Shown: positions 46,409-56,037, numbered from the stretch's first letter. The stretch is DNA of 64,000 bases from an uncultured Allomuricauda sp. (GCF_947495325.1 NZ_CANLYK010000002.1:310001-374000); one strand, 5' to 3'. The notes: a model not told the origin generated them from the letters alone. Program-made: numbers and translations.

Positions 46409-46813
46409 TTATTTGGTGGATTCGTCTAAATTCTTGAGCATTTTTGAAGTGAAAAAAGTCTCCAAAAAAAGACAAACCAAATACGGAACAAAAAAAGCAG
46501 CAAATTCTAAACCGGACATTTCCCCATCACTTTTATATGTGGGATAAAACAAAAGGAAGAAAAAAATAAATTTTAGGAAACTCCCTCCCATAAACAAAAA
46601 CCCCATTTGGGTTTTCAGTCTTTTCCTGTATCGATATAACAAAAAGAATATTGTCGCTGCCAAAAGAGCGTTTACCAAATAGGAACGAACTATAAGATTG
46701 TCAAAAATGGGTAGGTCTTTATAGGAAAGAGTCCATAAGTGCAATCCAAAGGAAAACAGAAGCAAAAACGCTAGTAGTAGATAAAATTGAGTTGGTAAGC
46801 TTCTTTTTAGCAT
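46409..46813 (-). CDS. Membrane protein of the atp operon (DUF6168-like)
   Basis: 134 residues from the ATG at 46813 (a TTG lies one codon earlier), with about four hydrophobic helices (FYLLLAFLLLFSFGLHLWTL, YLVNALLAATIFFLLYRY and two more). It occupies the slot between the atpZ-like gene and atpB where flavobacteria carry a small AtpI-like membrane protein. The start overlaps the preceding stop as TGATG. Possible assembly or c-ring-related role, inferred from position only. Confidence 0.75.
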   Translation of the reverse strand: MLKRSLPTQFYLLLAFLLLFSFGLHLWTLSYKDLPIFDNLIVRSYLVNALLAATIFFLLYRYRKRLKTQMGFLFMGGSFLKFIFFFLLFYPTYKSDGEMSGLEFAAFFVPYLVCLFLETFFTSKMLKNLDESTK

Positions 46814-47043
46814 CAATACTTAATACGTTTCAACTGCTGCAAAACTACCCAAATTGAAATTGCCACTCCTAATAAAGTGGCAATGACGGTGAAAATATTT
46901 TTCTCGTTTTGATAGTGGACATCCAACCATTTTCCGCCTTTAACCGCTAAAAAAATGATTGCTCCCATTTCAAACGCAATACCGGAAAGCATTGCGGCAT
47001 TTCTAAAGTTGTTTTTCTTTTTAGGAGACTTTTGCTGGCTCAT
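46813..47043 (-). CDS. AtpZ/AtpI-family protein
   Basis: 76 residues from the ATG at 47043 (MSQQKSPKKKNNFRN). Two membrane helices with the AtpZ pattern AMLSGIAFEMGAIIFLAVKG and FTVIATLLGVAISIWVVLQQ. Related proteins help ATP synthase assembly or ion supply in other bacteria. The frame is open to 47139, but the upstream part only overlaps bactofilin. It overlaps bactofilin by 23 bases and the next gene by one. Confidence 0.8.
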   Translation of the reverse strand: MSQQKSPKKKNNFRNAAMLSGIAFEMGAIIFLAVKGGKWLDVHYQNEKNIFTVIATLLGVAISIWVVLQQLKRIKY

Positions 47044-47452
47044 TGGTCTTGGTGGGCTGTAATCTTTGGGTAGGTGCAGCTGTTGTAGCGCCTCCTTTGC
47101 CCATTGTACAGGCGGCATTAAACGTAGCTCCCGGTTCAACAGCTAATTTGGCAACACTTACTGTTCCTTCAATAACTGCTGAGGCTTTTAAAGAAAGTAG
47201 GTCATTCACAAAAAGTTCACCATTGAACTTTCCTTCTATATCTGCATTTACACATTCTACTTTGCCTTTGATCAGGCCATCTTTCCCTATGACCACTTTT
47301 CCGGATGTCTTAACGTTACCTTCCAGTTTGCCGTCAATTCTAAAATCGGCCTCTGAAGTAATATTTCCCTTTATTGTGGTGTTCTTTTCAATTCTGTTGG
47401 GTTGTCCTCCAAGCTCTGTCATGGGACGAGGTTTTTTGTTGTCTGAAAACAT
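47021..47452 (-). CDS. Bactofilin (polymer-forming cytoskeletal protein)
   Basis: 143 residues with the bactofilin right-handed beta-helix: EKNTTIKGNITSEADFRIDG, LEGNVKTSGKVVIGKDGLIK, then repeating GKVECVNADIEGKFNGELFV units, flanked by short disordered ends. Bactofilins form filaments involved in cell shape. Between sprE and the atp genes in a long operon, a common flavobacterial order. Confidence 0.92.
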   Translation of the reverse strand: MFSDNKKPRPMTELGGQPNRIEKNTTIKGNITSEADFRIDGKLEGNVKTSGKVVIGKDGLIKGKVECVNADIEGKFNGELFVNDLLSLKASAVIEGTVSVAKLAVEPGATFNAACTMGKGGATTAAPTQRLQPTKTNEPAKVS

Positions 47453-47458
47453 TATGTT

Positions 47459-50014
47459 CTAGGGTTTTGGGGTTGAAATCTGTTCTTTGTAGGATTCTAA
47501 ATTTTTATGGACTTGTATAATTTTATAATTGTCTGATAAAACTACAAAATTCTCATCTTTGATTCTATAGTCCTTGTTCTTTTTTATAAGTTCTGCATAA
47601 CCTAATGCAAAATCCTTGGATTTGAAGCCGTGTACCACCACAAACTGATCTTCCAAATTGTAAATATCCTTGGAAACAATATTCTTATATTTTAAATCCG
47701 TAATGGACTCTTCCAATCTTTCTTTAAGCTTTAACGCTTTTTCATTGTCCTTTATTTTGAATGGAAAGACCACTTTCCAGTTCCCTGCTCCAGAAGAACC
47801 TGTTTCTGGTGAAAACTCTTTTTTTGCCAGTTTTGGCAACTGTTCCGCAACCATTTGTTCCGCCTTTTTCCCTTCGGGATTATTGGGGTAGGTAAGCGCC
47901 ACGTAATTGAGTGCTTCCTTGAAAGGCTCAAACCCCTGAAGTCTGCCAATTGCATTTGCCTTCAACATTTCAAACTTTGGTACTATTGGGTCTCCTGTAA
48001 ACTTATTAATATAGTTTTGGGACATGGTGATGACCTGTAAAAATTCTTGTTGTTGGTACAATTTATATAATGATGCATAACGTGCATCCGGACTATCGGT
48101 ATTTCCCTCCAAAACGGCCTGGGGATTTAACAGGATTTCTGCATAACGCGTATCCGGGTGATTGGAAATTATATTTTGTTTCATGTCCAAGGCCAATGGG
48201 CTTCCGGTCTCCTCATATATTTTATATAGATTGTATTTGGATGGCAAAATCAATCTTTCCTCCGGGTCAGCCTCCAAAACACGCTCCAGTTTTGAAGCTG
48301 CCAATAAATTTTCCTTGAACTTCTCTTTGTAAATTAATCCTAACTGGTAATTGGCAAAATTACGCTCCGTTCTAAGGCTATCAATCAAGGTTATCTCTGT
48401 TGGGATTTGTTCCAGATAAAACTCCACGGAATATTTTTGCTCCTCCAATAATTCCTCTGGTGATTGTCCATTTGCCAGAACTTCTTCTGCAGTGGCCTCG
48501 GAAGGCAATGACCTATTCTTATTGCTCCACCGCCAATCATCTTCCAAAACACGATCTCCCCAGCGGGTCTTAAAGTCGTTTTTGCCATACCCAAGACTGG
48601 TAATATTATAAAAATAGAATTTCCCTTTATTTTCCTTTCCGCCCTTGCTTTCAGCAAAAGTGGCAAAGCCTGCATTGGAACGTTCCAATTTCTTTTTCGC
48701 CTCTTCTTCTTCTTTTCGTTTTATCTCGACAATTACCTCTTCAAAATATGCTTTTTGTTCTTCCTCTGGCATTTCGTAAAGTGTAATTACACTATCGGAG
48801 TACTGAACTATATCCTCATACTTAATAACATCTTCAAGATTGTCCAGCTTCTTTTTTATAACTCTATACTTTCTGGTGTTATCGGCCAAATTGGTCAACG
48901 TACTATCATAATAGGCTCCAGAAACTTTGTATTCGTTTCTATCAAAATTATAATCTGCCAAGCTTTGATAGTTTAGGGCGTTCAATTTGAGTTCCCCTTG
49001 GGTAGCCCGAAGTGATTTGTTATAATATGCTATTGCCAGACTGTCAAATTGGTTCTCCAAATGAAAGTCTGCAATTTCCCTGTAGATTTTATCTAAAAAA
49101 GGACGGTTTTCCCGATTTTCCTCCAGGTCGGTCAAATATTCAAACAACTCTTCCCTATTGGAATCGGTGATTTCTATATTCTGGATTTTCTTTAGATGGG
49201 CGTTGATCATATAGACCCTTGGCGACTTACGGTTCAACGCAATTACTTTATCAAAAGCGTAGTTGGCGCTATCCTTATACCCCATTTGGTTGTACAATTG
49301 TCCTATTATGAACAAATACCTTCCTTTTTCTGGGTTCTTTTTGGTATAGCCCTGCGCTATTTTTAGCTTTTGAATGGCCGTGTCAGCAACCTTTAGGTTG
49401 ATGTAGCATTGTGCCAATACCGCATTGGCATCAGCATATTCCTGGTCTTTTAGGGTTTCAAACTTAAAAAGTCTTCTAAGGTTTTTAATGGCCAGCTCAG
49501 GATTGTCAAGACGCATATTGGTTTTTTCACGCCAGATGGTTACCTCATTCAGCTTATCACTTTCTGTATATTTTCTAAGAACATAGTTGAACGATTCAAG
49601 AGCAGGAATATAGCGTTGGTCAAAATATCTTGCTTTGCCCAATAACAAAAAAGCTTCGTCTGTCTGAGGATTTCGTTCTTCATCCTCAATATCCATACTG
49701 TGCTTTTGAATGGCTTTAGTCGCTTTTTCCTCGGCAATTATAAAGTTGGGGTTATTATCCTCAGAGTCTAATTTTATTTCTTCTGTAACTTCCAATCGTT
49801 CCACCGGAAGTATTTCCCAATAATCATCTCGGTAACTGGCATTTAATTCTTCACGGCCTTGTTCAAAAGCGATATTGCCATTGTACAGCGTATTGTACTT
49901 GGTGTTTAAGGCATGCCAATTGCGGTTAATAAACTTGTCTTTTTTGGTGGAACAAGAGTTAAAAACCAGTCCTCCTAAAATAGTCGCAATTAAAAGTGTT
50001 TGTTGAAGCTTCAA
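47459..50014 (-). CDS. sprE: Type IX secretion/gliding TPR lipoprotein SprE (PorW)
   Basis: 851 residues with a lipoprotein signal (LLIATILGGLVFNSC; Cys near 21) and many TPR units (about 110-420 and 560-760), e.g. AFLLLGKARYFDQRYIPALE and RYLFIIGQLYNQMGYKDSAN. A ligand-binding-like C-terminal domain follows. SprE/PorW is needed for type IX protein secretion and for gliding. The only reasonable start is TTG at 50014; an in-frame TAG lies 7 codons upstream and no ATG precedes the signal peptide. First gene of the operon leading to bactofilin and atp genes. Confidence 0.88.
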   Translation of the reverse strand: MKLQQTLLIATILGGLVFNSCSTKKDKFINRNWHALNTKYNTLYNGNIAFEQGREELNASYRDDYWEILPVERLEVTEEIKLDSEDNNPNFIIAEEKATKAIQKHSMDIEDEERNPQTDEAFLLLGKARYFDQRYIPALESFNYVLRKYTESDKLNEVTIWREKTNMRLDNPELAIKNLRRLFKFETLKDQEYADANAVLAQCYINLKVADTAIQKLKIAQGYTKKNPEKGRYLFIIGQLYNQMGYKDSANYAFDKVIALNRKSPRVYMINAHLKKIQNIEITDSNREELFEYLTDLEENRENRPFLDKIYREIADFHLENQFDSLAIAYYNKSLRATQGELKLNALNYQSLADYNFDRNEYKVSGAYYDSTLTNLADNTRKYRVIKKKLDNLEDVIKYEDIVQYSDSVITLYEMPEEEQKAYFEEVIVEIKRKEEEEAKKKLERSNAGFATFAESKGGKENKGKFYFYNITSLGYGKNDFKTRWGDRVLEDDWRWSNKNRSLPSEATAEEVLANGQSPEELLEEQKYSVEFYLEQIPTEITLIDSLRTERNFANYQLGLIYKEKFKENLLAASKLERVLEADPEERLILPSKYNLYKIYEETGSPLALDMKQNIISNHPDTRYAEILLNPQAVLEGNTDSPDARYASLYKLYQQQEFLQVITMSQNYINKFTGDPIVPKFEMLKANAIGRLQGFEPFKEALNYVALTYPNNPEGKKAEQMVAEQLPKLAKKEFSPETGSSGAGNWKVVFPFKIKDNEKALKLKERLEESITDLKYKNIVSKDIYNLEDQFVVVHGFKSKDFALGYAELIKKNKDYRIKDENFVVLSDNYKIIQVHKNLESYKEQISTPKP

Positions 50015-50128
50015 AATTATTGGTAATCGTGTCTAACCTTAACTGAAAAACAGCTAGATTATTATAAGGTTCATCGGTAAAATGCAATAATTTTTAGTCC
50101 TAACAAAAACATTAACTAAAATAGTGCT

Positions 50129-51142
50129 CTACCAAGCTGTTGGTCTTTCGAAATGAACCCTGCTTCTATTGTATTTTGTCTTGTACGCAACAGGGGATAG
50201 TCCGGCGTATTTTTTAAATACCGTTCTAAACGCTTTTTGGTCTGCATATCCCACTTGGTACATAACCTCGTTAACATTCTTTTCTGTAGATTCCAGGCTC
50301 CGTTTTGCTGCTTCAATTTTTACGCGTTGAATGTATTCCAAAGGAGTGTTTTGGGTAGCCTTTTTAAATCTACGGACAAAATTTCTGCTACTAATAGCAT
50401 ATTTCTTTGCCAATTGCTGTACTGATATTTTATCCATTACATTGCTCTCAATATATTTTTGCGCTTCTTGAATTGCTGCATCATCATGGTCTTTCTGCCC
50501 TTGAAAAATTGCAAACTGATTCTGGTCTACCCGATCCATATCAATTTCAAAAAACTTTGAAATATAAATAGCTGTTCCACGGCCGCAATACTTCTCCACT
50601 AAATGTAACATCAGGTTTAAAAAAGAAAATGCCCCTCCGCTGGAATAGATTCCATCTTCATCCGTCACAATTTTATTGGATACCAAATTTACTTGAGGAA
50701 ACATGGTCTTGAACATTTCCATTGCTGCCCAGTGGGTGGCACATTGCTTCCCATCAACCAATCCCGTTTGTGCCAAAACAAAAGCTCCCATGCACATACT
50801 GGCAACCTCAGCATTATGTTTGTTGCGCTGGTTCAAAATCCAGGGAACAAAACCTTGATTGTCCTTCAAATCATCGACTAGTTTGTCCGGCCTAAGTGCT
50901 GGTATTAGAATTAAATCTGTTTTACCAATATCATCGATGGTCTTATCGCAGTGAATACTGAACATTCCATTATATAATGAATAATCATGTTCGAGCCCCA
51001 CTAAATGTGTCTCAAAAAAATCGTCCTTTCTTGCACCAGTTTGTTTTAAAAACTGATTTGCCGCCATTAATACTTTAAATGGTCCAACGACATTGCTTAA
51101 AATGGCATTCCCTTTTGGCACCAAAATACTTACATGTATCAT
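50129..51142 (-). CDS. GlxA-family AraC regulator with DJ-1/PfpI domain
   Basis: 337 residues from the ATG at 51142 (MIHVSILVPKGNAILSNVVG). The N-terminal DJ-1/PfpI-like domain (about 1-190) includes the Cys-containing turn ASMCMGAFVLAQTGLVDG. The C-terminal AraC domain (about 230-325) has ISVQQLAKKYAISSRNFVRR and VNEVMYQVGYADQKAFRTVF. Typically a transcriptional activator sensing small metabolites; ligand and targets unknown. Divergent from the YjbR-like gene. Confidence 0.88.
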   Translation of the reverse strand: MIHVSILVPKGNAILSNVVGPFKVLMAANQFLKQTGARKDDFFETHLVGLEHDYSLYNGMFSIHCDKTIDDIGKTDLILIPALRPDKLVDDLKDNQGFVPWILNQRNKHNAEVASMCMGAFVLAQTGLVDGKQCATHWAAMEMFKTMFPQVNLVSNKIVTDEDGIYSSGGAFSFLNLMLHLVEKYCGRGTAIYISKFFEIDMDRVDQNQFAIFQGQKDHDDAAIQEAQKYIESNVMDKISVQQLAKKYAISSRNFVRRFKKATQNTPLEYIQRVKIEAAKRSLESTEKNVNEVMYQVGYADQKAFRTVFKKYAGLSPVAYKTKYNRSRVHFERPTAW

Positions 51143-51254
51143 TATCAATACTTTTAATGTTATAAATGTACTGGTAATTGTTGGCGCAATCAACCCTTAA
51201 AAGTGTCTTATTTACCCTTTCTTTCGCTGTAATTCCTTTTGTAGCTTTGGATTT

Positions 51255-51569
51255 ATGGAGTTTGAAAATTTCAAGGTAATCCGAGAGCAGTTTTGTTTGA
51301 AGCATCCCGAAGTTACTGAAGGCAAAATGATGAGTTCCCCCGCAATTCATTATAAAAACAAGGTTTTTGCTTTTTTTTCAAGACAAAACAAAATGGTATT
51401 TAAATTAGGAAAGGACTTTCCCGTGGAAAAACACCATGCGCAATTGGTGGAGTTTAGTCCTTTTAAATCGAAAAAACCACTGACAGGTTGGTACGAATCT
51501 GACTTTGAAGCTTTTGAAATTTGGACCGAACTAACCAGTATTTCCTTAAGGAAAATCCAATCCAATTAA
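51255..51569 (+). CDS. MmcQ/YjbR-like protein
   Basis: 104 residues with the YjbR/TfoX-N-like pattern: MEFENFKVIREQFCLKHPEV, then FAFFSRQNKMVFKL and a basic ending. Family members have a DNA-binding-like fold but no fixed function. A TAGCTTTG box lies 6-13 bases before the ATG, which would give an almost leaderless transcript. DUF2461 follows 5 bases after its stop. Confidence 0.8.
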   Translation: MEFENFKVIREQFCLKHPEVTEGKMMSSPAIHYKNKVFAFFSRQNKMVFKLGKDFPVEKHHAQLVEFSPFKSKKPLTGWYESDFEAFEIWTELTSISLRKIQSN

Positions 51570-51574
51570 GTATA

Positions 51575-52234
51575 ATGATTACAAAACCATACACATCCTT
51601 TTTTAAAGAGCTTTCCAAAAACAACAATAAAGAGTGGTTTCATGCTAATAAAAAACGGTATGAAAATGATGTAAAAGCACCTTTCCTTTTACTCTTGGAT
51701 GAAGTGTTGGAGGTCATTACAGAATGGGACAATCGAATTATCCCAGATCCAAAAAAGGCAATGTTCCGCATTAATAAGGATGTGCGTTTTTCCAAAGACA
51801 AAACCCCATATCACACCATTTTAAAAGCTGGGTTTTCACCCAATGGGAAAAAATCCATTTTACCGGGTTACTATTTGGGAATAGATGCAACCAGCATCCA
51901 TGTAGGTGGAGGTTTATTTATGCTCAGGGCGCCAGAACTAAAATTAGTGCGAGAGTTTATTGCAAGAAATCCTGATGCTTTGATAAAAATCACAGAAACC
52001 TCCTTGTTCACCCAAAATTTTGGAAAACTTAGCGGGGAAAAGGCAAAACGCTTGGATAAGAGCTTACTTCCGACAGCTGAAAAAACGGATTTAATCTACA
52101 ACAAACAATTCTATGCCATGGCAGAATTTCCGTTGGAACCATTTTATGGTTCAGATAAATTGCTGACAGAAATTTTAAGCCATTTTGAGGCCATTAAACC
52201 TCTAAACACCTATTTGGACCAAGCGTTCAGTTAA
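51575..52234 (+). CDS. DUF2461 protein
   Basis: 219 residues from the ATG at 51575 (MITKPYTSFFKELSKNNNKE). Matches DUF2461: WFHANKKRYENDVKAPF, MFRINKDVRFSKDKTPYHT and YYLGIDATSIHVGGGLF. Found widely in bacteria; function unknown. An upstream in-frame start at 51521 would overlap the YjbR gene and is not needed. Probably co-transcribed with its two neighbours. Confidence 0.88.
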   Translation: MITKPYTSFFKELSKNNNKEWFHANKKRYENDVKAPFLLLLDEVLEVITEWDNRIIPDPKKAMFRINKDVRFSKDKTPYHTILKAGFSPNGKKSILPGYYLGIDATSIHVGGGLFMLRAPELKLVREFIARNPDALIKITETSLFTQNFGKLSGEKAKRLDKSLLPTAEKTDLIYNKQFYAMAEFPLEPFYGSDKLLTEILSHFEAIKPLNTYLDQAFS

Positions 52235-52268
52235 TGTTGAATTTATTAATCATAAAACAAAAACAAGA

Positions 52269-52637
52269 ATGACAACACAAGAAGTAGCAGACAAACTAGT
52301 TAGCCTTTGCAGAGAAGGCAAATATGATCAGGCCTATGGTCTTTACGCACAAGACGCGGTTAGCGTTGAAATGCCTGGGGTACCCAATGAGGTTACCGAG
52401 GGATTGGACAACATTCTAATAGGTTTTGAACAATGGGCAAGCAACATTGAGGAATCCCATGGAGGAACTGTTGGCGATCCTGTGGTAATGGGCAATCACT
52501 TTGTTGTTCCCATGACCAGCGATGTTACCTTTAAACAAGGAGGCAGGATAAACATGGAAGAACTCTGCATGTACCAAGTTGAAGGAGGAAAAATCAAAAA
52601 AGCCTCGTTTCATTACGATCCATCTACAATGTTTTAG
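52269..52637 (+). CDS. SnoaL/NTF2-like protein
   Basis: 122 residues with the NTF2-like alpha+beta barrel pattern: VADKLVSLCREGKYDQAYGL, YAQDAVSVEMPG, a central GGTVGDPVVMGNHFVVPMTS and ELCMYQVEGGKIKKASFHYD. Could be an enzyme or a ligand-binding protein; substrate unknown. Terminator follows 30 bases downstream. Confidence 0.83.
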   Translation: MTTQEVADKLVSLCREGKYDQAYGLYAQDAVSVEMPGVPNEVTEGLDNILIGFEQWASNIEESHGGTVGDPVVMGNHFVVPMTSDVTFKQGGRINMEELCMYQVEGGKIKKASFHYDPSTMF

Positions 52638-52666
52638 AAGGTTTCAATTACTACACTCAAATTTAG

Positions 52667-52693
52667 GCGCTACCCTGAGGTAGCGCTTTTTTT
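52667..52693 (+). terminator. Rho-independent terminator after the SnoaL-like gene
   Basis: Perfect 8-bp stem, GCGCTACC / GGTAGCGC, with a CTGA loop and seven T. The T run overlaps the stop of the convergent ABC gene. Confidence 0.92.
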
Positions 52694-53387
52694 ATCCCCC
52701 AAAGAAGGTTTCCAACTCTTTTAAGGTCTCTTTTGAAGTCTGAATATCTTTTACGATTTCTCCTTTGTTCAATACCACAATCCGTTCACAAACCTCTGTA
52801 ACATGAATTAAATCGTGGCTGGAAACCAAAACCGTGACTTCTTGTTTATCCGCCAATTCCTTGATAATTTCCTTTAAGCGAATTTGTGTGGTTGGATCTA
52901 AATTGGCAAAGGGTTCGTCCAATATTATTACCTCCGGATTGCCAATAAACGAAGCAACTATTCCGGCTTTCTTCTGATTTCCTTTGGATAGATCTCGCAA
53001 ATACTTTTTTTGACCCAAAATTTCACCGTGGAAAAAGTCTTCAAAGTTGGAAAGCAGGGCATCAACGTCCGCTTTGTTCCTTCCACGCAACTCTCCAATA
53101 AAATAGAAGTATTCTTCTGGTGTTAAGTATCCTATTAGAAAAGTCTCGTCAATAAACGCAGATGTAAAAGGTTTCCATGCTTCACTTTTATCTACCTGAA
53201 CTTCATTGTTGATAATATGGCCAGTGGTGGGTTGAATCAAATCCAACAAAAGGCTAAAAAAAGTAGTCTTGCCGGCACCATTATTTCCTACAAGTCCAAA
53301 GCTCTGGCCTTTGGGAATTTCCAAGGATTCAATATTTAAAACAGTTTGGGAACCGTAGGTTTTGGTAAGTGTCTCTGTGCTAATCAT
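52692..53387 (-). CDS. ABC transporter ATP-binding protein
   Basis: 231 residues: Walker A GNNGAGKT near 34-41, signature LSKGNQKKAG, Walker B VIILDEPFANLDP, and the switch His in SSHDLIHV. Partner of the DUF5687 permease, whose gene ends 2 bases upstream. Closest in style to ABC-2-type exporters. Substrate unknown. Confidence 0.93.
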   Translation of the reverse strand: MISTETLTKTYGSQTVLNIESLEIPKGQSFGLVGNNGAGKTTFFSLLLDLIQPTTGHIINNEVQVDKSEAWKPFTSAFIDETFLIGYLTPEEYFYFIGELRGRNKADVDALLSNFEDFFHGEILGQKKYLRDLSKGNQKKAGIVASFIGNPEVIILDEPFANLDPTTQIRLKEIIKELADKQEVTVLVSSHDLIHVTEVCERIVVLNKGEIVKDIQTSKETLKELETFFGG

Positions 53388-53389
53388 GG

Positions 53390-54859
53390 TTATTTTTGTT
53401 TGTACGCTAAAAGCGTTTTATACTTTTCTTTTTTATAGATGTTTTCAATCATTTGAAAGGCCTTGTTTTTAAATACAAATCCGGCAGCACCAAATAAAGC
53501 CACAAAAATGTAGCCCGCCGTGGGGTTAATCAAAAAGTGGCCAATAGCATATATTATAATGGGCAATAGTAGCTTAGGAAGTGTCAATAAAAGTGTTTTT
53601 GCATTAAATGCTTGTTTGTCCCCAAACGCTTTTTTATTGGATGTTAAATCTATAGGGGTTTTTACATAGGCCCCTCCCCAAAGTACCAGATAAGAATTCA
53701 CACCTATATTATAAATGGCTCCAACCAGTATTGCGACATACGCTTCCCATCCAAAATAAATATAGAAGGTCGCTAAAAAGGTGGAAATAATTGTGGCAAT
53801 AATTACCAAGTACCATTTTGAAGTAAGGTATTCCCGATACTGGATGTTTTGGCTCATCATTAAAGGATAGTAACTACTGTCCCAACTGGGAACATACTGT
53901 CCAAAACTGAACAAAAATCCTCCAGTAACAAATATGCCCGCAAAAATTTTCCAAAACGGATTGTCATATACTTCAAGTGCTCCTGTAAAGAAAAGAAGCC
54001 CATAAAAAATAAAAAAGAACCCCATGATCACGGCAGTTCGGGAGCGCTTATTTCTTTTAATGAGTTTAATATCATTCTTTAAGAAGGTTCCCAGGTTTCC
54101 AAATCGGTTTAACCAGTCTAGATTCTCTGTTTTGGCCTCCGTCTTCTTTCCGGCCAAACCGGCATCCAGGTACATATGCTTTTTAAAATAGGTAAAGGCA
54201 TAAAAATAGAGCCCTACCAATACAAGCCAAGGTATGAGTGCCGTCCATGGCAAATCATAGAAAAAATCAAAAACGATTTGTGTATAGCGGGTAATGTCAA
54301 ACCAGCCATTATATTGAGAAATACCAGCAACTATAAAAATAGTAGCGAAAACATAAAAGAAATTGTTCTTGTTGTTCGCTAAAATATTGATGAAGTTATT
54401 ACAGTAAAAAAGAGCCATTATCCCCAAATGCCATCCAATCACATTTAGTGCTCCATAATCTTTTGTTAGAAGAATAATACTAAAGGGGATAAAGAAAAAG
54501 GCGTGAGACCAGTTAAAAAAGGAAACAATCGTCTTACCAAGTGAGTAATTTACTATCTGTGTTTTCTGCAGCGGAAGGTATAATAAAGGCTTAATGTTGG
54601 TAACGGGCATTTTCTGGAGCATATATCGAAAAACCATATCAAATGCGATGTAATAAATCATGAATTTATTCACCACACGCAGCGGATCTCCAATTTTCGC
54701 CTCTTCTATAAGAAAGTACGCTCCAAAACCAAGGGATAGAAAAGCTACAATAAAATACAAGGCGCCCAGTCCCATTAAAATCTTAAACCATATTTCGGTT
54801 TTAAAGGAAGCTGCCCTAAAAAAGGATTTCCACTGTAGATTGATAAAGTATTTGAACAT
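53390..54859 (-). CDS. DUF5687 ABC-type permease
   Basis: 489 residues with roughly 12 hydrophobic helices (e.g. FKILMGLGALYFIVAFLSLG, AVIMGFFFIFYGLLFFTGA, LLLPIIIYAIGHFLI). DUF5687 is the membrane partner of an ABC-2-like exporter in Bacteroidota. Co-transcribed with the ATPase 2 bases downstream. Substrate unknown. Confidence 0.87.
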   Translation of the reverse strand: MFKYFINLQWKSFFRAASFKTEIWFKILMGLGALYFIVAFLSLGFGAYFLIEEAKIGDPLRVVNKFMIYYIAFDMVFRYMLQKMPVTNIKPLLYLPLQKTQIVNYSLGKTIVSFFNWSHAFFFIPFSIILLTKDYGALNVIGWHLGIMALFYCNNFINILANNKNNFFYVFATIFIVAGISQYNGWFDITRYTQIVFDFFYDLPWTALIPWLVLVGLYFYAFTYFKKHMYLDAGLAGKKTEAKTENLDWLNRFGNLGTFLKNDIKLIKRNKRSRTAVIMGFFFIFYGLLFFTGALEVYDNPFWKIFAGIFVTGGFLFSFGQYVPSWDSSYYPLMMSQNIQYREYLTSKWYLVIIATIISTFLATFYIYFGWEAYVAILVGAIYNIGVNSYLVLWGGAYVKTPIDLTSNKKAFGDKQAFNAKTLLLTLPKLLLPIIIYAIGHFLINPTAGYIFVALFGAAGFVFKNKAFQMIENIYKKEKYKTLLAYKQK

Positions 54860-54957
54860 TGGTTGGTGATTTTCTAGAAGTTAGTGCCTAAAATACTTGA
54901 TTTGTTACAAAACGAACGCTTTTTTCGAAATTCACTGTTCAAAATGGTGTTAATCCG

Positions 54958-54965
54958 TAATTTTG
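54958..54965 (+). promoter_or_regulatory. Putative -7 box of the PaaE-like reductase
   Basis: TAATTTTG matches TAnnTTTG exactly, 18 bases before the ATG at 54984. No exact -33 TTG. Confidence 0.5.
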
Positions 54966-54983
54966 CAAAAAATTTGATATCCC

Positions 54984-56033
54984 ATGAGTGACTTTCATGC
55001 GCTAAAAATCTCTGCGGTTGATGCACTGACCCCAAATTCGGTTGCCCTTACTTTTGATGTTCCCCAAAATTTAAAATCCATTTTTGACTTTACTGCCGGG
55101 CAGTACATTACTATAAAGCACCTGGTTAATGGGGAGGAATTGCGCCGGGCTTATTCCATTTCGTCAGCCCCATCATCGGGTAAGGTTACAGTGGGCATTA
55201 AAAAAGTGCCGGGGGGTACATTTTCTGTGTATGCCAACGAGAGTATAAAGCCTGGAGATATTTTGGATGTTATGCCTCCGGAGGGGCGATTTGTTTTTGA
55301 AAAGAATTCAGAAAGGAAAAACTTAGCCGCTTTTGCTGCCGGAAGCGGAATAACCCCAATTATGAGCATTGCCCAAACTGTTTTGGAAAGTAACCCAGAA
55401 AGCACCTTTGTGTTGGTGTTTGGCAACCAAACTTCTTCTGAGGCCATGTATTTGAATGATCTTCAGGAATTATGCGATAAATATACCGATAGGTTTTTCA
55501 TTCAGCATTTATATAGTCGTTCCCGGGAAGAAAATGCACTTTTTGGAAGAATTGAAACCTCAACGGTGAACTTTATAGTAAAAAATAAATTTAAGGCTAC
55601 GGATTTTGATGCCTTTTATTTGTGTGGGCCTGAGGAAATGATAAATACAGTCTCAGATACCTTAAAAAAGAATGGTGTTCCGGAGAATGCCATTTTATTT
55701 GAACTATTCACAAGTTCTAACGCAGAAGATACTTTAGCCGAAGATTTGGACGGTAAAACCCAAGTGGAAGTTCTTTTGGATGATGAAACTTTTTCCTTGA
55801 CCATGGATAAAAAGGAATTGGTTCTTGATGCTGTCCTAAAAGAAAATATAGATGCTCCGTACTCCTGTCAGGGCGGAGTGTGCAGTAGTTGTATTGCTCG
55901 AATTACTGAGGGTAAAGCGGAAATGGTCAAAAATCAAATTTTAACCGATGGCGAAGTGGCCGAAGGGCTTATTTTAACTTGCCAAGCTCATCCATTGACA
56001 CCAACACTCAAAGTGGATTACGATGATGTGTAG
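54984..56033 (+). CDS. PaaE-like ferredoxin/NAD(P)H reductase with C-terminal 2Fe-2S domain
   Basis: 349 residues. The FAD domain has RAYSISSAP and the region TVGIKKVPGGTFSVY (about 52-86). The NAD(P)-binding domain has AAGSGITPIMSI (about 118-128) and YLCGPEEMI. The C-terminal plant-type ferredoxin domain holds PYSCQGGVCSSC and a later Cys in LTCQAHPLTP. Electron-transfer partner of oxygenases such as the phenylacetyl-CoA epoxidase, but no paa genes are present here, so the partner is unknown. Monocistronic with its own promoter box. Confidence 0.88.
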   Translation: MSDFHALKISAVDALTPNSVALTFDVPQNLKSIFDFTAGQYITIKHLVNGEELRRAYSISSAPSSGKVTVGIKKVPGGTFSVYANESIKPGDILDVMPPEGRFVFEKNSERKNLAAFAAGSGITPIMSIAQTVLESNPESTFVLVFGNQTSSEAMYLNDLQELCDKYTDRFFIQHLYSRSREENALFGRIETSTVNFIVKNKFKATDFDAFYLCGPEEMINTVSDTLKKNGVPENAILFELFTSSNAEDTLAEDLDGKTQVEVLLDDETFSLTMDKKELVLDAVLKENIDAPYSCQGGVCSSCIARITEGKAEMVKNQILTDGEVAEGLILTCQAHPLTPTLKVDYDDV

Positions 56034-56037
56034 GTAT

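Noticed and set aside
47044..47139. Longer start for the AtpZ-like gene
   Set aside because: The extension overlaps bactofilin in another frame and lacks AtpZ-like sequence; ATG at 47043 fits better.
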